From the NCBI GenBank assembly GCA_003194495.1, contig PQXE01000006.1, forward strand, positions 65,082-100,995: 35,914 bases of DNA. Reading direction: 5' to 3'. This DNA comes from Deltaproteobacteria bacterium (GTDB lineage Bacteria > Desulfobacterota > Dissulfuribacteria > Dissulfuribacterales > UBA3076). The notes under the pieces are model-generated. The model did not search any database, had not been told where the DNA came from, and was given only the letters and a program-made list of their open reading frames with translations. Shown here one piece after another: positions 33,911 through 35,914 of the stretch; within the stretch, counting starts at the first letter, position 1; the number at the start of each line of letters is the position of its first letter. The position numbers were made by a program, and so were the translations under genes.

Positions 33911-35617
33911 CTACTCTCTGGGTATTTTCCCCGGGGCTGATTGTCGACAACGAAGCAAATCCGTTTCTGATAACCCTAATGCTGCCATATACTGTTGCTG
34001 TGTATCAGTGAGCGTTTCAGCCAGCCTGCATATGCCTGCGATTCTGACGATTTGGATTCCAAGGAACTTGGTACTCATCATGAAAGTAGTTGGACGCCGT
34101 GTCTGTTTGTTATCCCATCCAGGAAGAGTACCTCCGCTTTCTTTAATGTGCAGGCGAAGGGTATGTTCAATAAGGTTCCAGATCATTAACGCCATTAATA
34201 ACACCGCTCCAAGCGCTTCGATCCGTTCAGGTTTCTTCAGGAACAAATCATTGACGATGAGGGGATCTTTGAGAAAGGAAAAGTTTCGTTCAATGCCATT
34301 TTGCTCTTTGTAGGCCTGAAGGAGTTCAGCACCGGTTTCAGCCATGTCGCCTTGACGTGGAATGTTTGTCAACAATACGAAACAGCCCGCTTCTTTCCGC
34401 TTCCGTTCGATCTGCTCTGTTTTTTCCTGTATTTTTGCTTTAATGATATAACGTATATAAGCCACCTTCTGTGGTCTGTTCTTTGGCGGGCGACCACGCG
34501 TGTAGTGGACTTTTTCTTCGACAGAAGCAGCGATACTGTGCAACTCCGTGTCTGATTCATTCAGGCATGAGGCAGATGATTCAGCGTCCGGACGGCAGTA
34601 AAATTCCTGTTTCGTTTCTTGCGCAATGAGTTTGGTGAGTGTCGTCTCCGAGGCCTTGATCTCCCTACCTATCCGCTTGAGCCGTCGCTTGTCATGGGCC
34701 GTAGAGTGTATTACCAGCGCCCGATACGGTTGTTGATAGAGAGTAACCGTTTTTTCTGCGACACTGTATATTGCAGGGGGTCGTTTGGCCGTGGTCGGAG
34801 TCTCGTTGAGGGTGCCGATTTTTTCCCAGTTGTTTTCTGCGACCGCCTCGCTCACTACCCGGCCAGCCTCATTGTAAGAGAAGGGCAGACGGGTCAAAAA
34901 CAGATTGTCGCCGATCATTTCCAGGTTGTCCCTGGTCACTATTGCCGAATCCGCAATGTAGACGAATGCTCCAGGTTGTAAACCATACTTTGCCATGTGT
35001 TTGCTGATGCGGCTCAGTACTGCGTTATTTATGGACTTGTCCGACGCATTCCCGTCTTCACAACGGCCAAGAATGGGAATATTCCGTCCGACGCACAGCA
35101 TTTTGATAAGGAACTGTTTCAGATCAGGCCTGTGGTCCTTGCTGTATCCATAGGTAATATGGAGGGTGTCTGAGTCTGACGCCGATTGCTCGTATTCCCC
35201 CCAGACATTGACTGAGGTGGTATCGAAGTGCACATGCCGTGTATCTAACAAAAACTTACACGATGCATTGAACGCCACTTCGCTGAAAACCTTTTCGGCA
35301 CCTGCATCGAATACTGCATCCATAGCACGGCCAACCGTCGTGTCGTTAAAAGACGTGCATGCCACGTCCTTCCCTAAAAGCGCCTCGGTATCCTGATGTT
35401 TGAAGAACTCGACCAAGCGATACAACGGACTGCGGCCCGAAAGCGTATCAAGGATCATGCCTTGAATGATAGTACCCACACTCACTTCCATCTCGGTTGG
35501 CACAACACGGTCAATTGTTTCGGTCAAACCGATACGATTGCAAAATGCAGCGATAACCAGCAGGTGGTCTGCTCTTGTGACCTGCATTTTATCAAGAAAG
35601 GCATCGAATTCCGTCAT
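33911..35617 (-). CDS. IS1634/IS4-family (DDE) transposase
   Basis: A 568-residue transposase. The N-terminal part (MTEFDAFLDKMQVTRADHLL...) fits the DUF4277-type domain of IS1634 transposases. The catalytic triad appears intact: D132 in HFDTTSVN, D223 in YIADSAIV and E443 in EQNGIERNFSFLKDP (the Y-x-E-type motif), with GNASDK in between. ATG 35617 is preceded by GAGAGGGAAG. The length is normal for the family and no frameshift is visible, so the element could still be active. The gene ends with the stop at 33911, four bases from the truncated PIN remnant on the same strand. Confidence 0.9.
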   Translation of the reverse strand: MTEFDAFLDKMQVTRADHLLVIAAFCNRIGLTETIDRVVPTEMEVSVGTIIQGMILDTLSGRSPLYRLVEFFKHQDTEALLGKDVACTSFNDTTVGRAMDAVFDAGAEKVFSEVAFNASCKFLLDTRHVHFDTTSVNVWGEYEQSASDSDTLHITYGYSKDHRPDLKQFLIKMLCVGRNIPILGRCEDGNASDKSINNAVLSRISKHMAKYGLQPGAFVYIADSAIVTRDNLEMIGDNLFLTRLPFSYNEAGRVVSEAVAENNWEKIGTLNETPTTAKRPPAIYSVAEKTVTLYQQPYRALVIHSTAHDKRRLKRIGREIKASETTLTKLIAQETKQEFYCRPDAESSASCLNESDTELHSIAASVEEKVHYTRGRPPKNRPQKVAYIRYIIKAKIQEKTEQIERKRKEAGCFVLLTNIPRQGDMAETGAELLQAYKEQNGIERNFSFLKDPLIVNDLFLKKPERIEALGAVLLMALMIWNLIEHTLRLHIKESGGTLPGWDNKQTRRPTTFMMSTKFLGIQIVRIAGICRLAETLTDTQQQYMAALGLSETDLLRCRQSAPGKIPRE

Positions 35618-35632
35618 TGCTTCCCTCTCTGC

Positions 35633-35914
35633 CTATGCCAGAAGTGCAAAGGTTGCCGGGGATACACGGCGAACTAATATGCCTTGTTTGGCCTTCTTGG
35701 CCAGTGCGCTGGAGAGTGAGTCCCTGTCTGTCACACGCCCATAATGTTCTCTCAGAAGGTCAACCAGTTCATCAATATGTAGAGGACGCTGTTCGTCTGT
35801 AAGTAACTCTACAGAGAGATCTGTCAGTGACTTACGTTTTTTTCCTCTCTGCCGTGCTGCACCGGCTTGAGGTTCATCCGTTCCAAGCGTCTGACGAATC
35901 GCTCTTAGCTCCAG
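35633..35914 (-). CDS. Partial gene, winged-helix (HARE-HTH-like) C-terminus
   Basis: A minus frame enters from the right edge and ends at TAG 35633, giving the last 93 residues. A basic stretch (RQRGKKRKSLTDLSVELLTD) precedes a segment of the HARE-HTH type: EQRPLHIDELVDLLREHYGR, then SLSSALAKKAKQGILVRRV and the closing FALLA. Such domains usually sense DNA or sit in restriction-linked proteins. The stop lies 15 bases before the transposase start, so the two may be co-transcribed or both part of the same mobile element. The 5' half is outside the window, so any catalytic domain cannot be assessed. Confidence 0.6.
   Translation of the reverse strand: MELRAIRQTLGTDEPQAGAARQRGKKRKSLTDLSVELLTDEQRPLHIDELVDLLREHYGRVTDRDSLSSALAKKAKQGILVRRVSPATFALLA

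Larger units (their letters stand above)
33907..35914 (-). mobile_element. IS1634-type insertion sequence, boundaries uncertain
   Basis: The transposase gene ends at the edge of a truncated PIN gene. I could not find the terminal inverted repeats: the right end may lie outside the window, and the left end must lie close to or inside the transposase 3' end. Whether the upstream winged-helix gene belongs to the element is unknown. Confidence 0.5.

Noticed and set aside
1-35914. CRISPR array, tRNA or rRNA gene
   Set aside because: I saw no regularly spaced direct repeats, no TyC-arm-like GGTTCRANTCC with cloverleaf potential, and no rRNA sequence.

Overview
The window reads as chromosomal DNA of a strictly anaerobic Gram-negative bacterium, most likely a Desulfobacterota (deltaproteobacterial, sulfate-reducer-like) lineage. 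This rests on a nickel CO dehydrogenase next to folD (Wood-Ljungdahl C1 chemistry), a neelaredoxin-type superoxide reductase beside a NifX/NifB-like cofactor protein, a two-subunit biotin-dependent pyruvate carboxylase, and a TonB receptor (outer membrane). The taxonomic call is inference; no rRNA or tRNA gene is visible.

Layout. (a) 1-5000, plus strand: the tail of an Hpt phosphotransfer protein, a REC-PAS-GGDEF-EAL regulator, a TonB-dependent receptor and a YfiR-like periplasmic protein, together a candidate sensory route from an outer-membrane ligand to c-di-GMP. (b) 5191-7033, minus strand: mltG and the tsaC/sua5-type gene. (c) 7334-7972: an AT-rich Cys-containing orphan gene. (d) 8068-10988, minus strand: folD then cooS. 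(e) 11262-12376, plus strand: NifX-like protein, superoxide reductase and a small zinc-ribbon protein, probably one redox/oxygen-stress unit. (f) 12439-13653, minus strand: a DUF4143-type AAA ATPase whose upstream region holds a perfect 14-bp-arm palindrome. (g) 13877-19576, plus strand: a PIF1-like helicase with HRDC and HTH tail, a repeat-rich gap with an ATPase remnant, and a SNF2 helicase with SWIM zinc fingers.

(h) 19789-28265: two very large, tightly spaced genes (about 1618 and 1202 residues) of much higher GC and different codon use than everything around them. I recognise no family in either. They look like a horizontally acquired two-protein module and are the best candidate for an undescribed system. 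They are bounded on the left by an inverted-repeat element and on the right by a decayed GH31 glycosidase remnant.

(i) 29247-33541: biotin carboxylase subunit, carboxyltransferase/biotin-carrier subunit and biotin ligase, i.e. a carboxylase together with the enzyme that biotinylates it. The ligase frame is broken at a run of nine A residues. (j) 33718-35914, minus strand: a truncated PIN-domain toxin-like gene abutting an IS1634-type transposase and the end of a winged-helix (HARE-HTH-like) gene.

Non-coding structure is unusually rich: related GTAAsCGTTCAC elements lie just downstream of several stop codons (2260, 5015, 16363, 16413), and there are GAAC-rich simple repeats near 5048 and 6371, and a 27-bp inverted repeat at 19621-19725.
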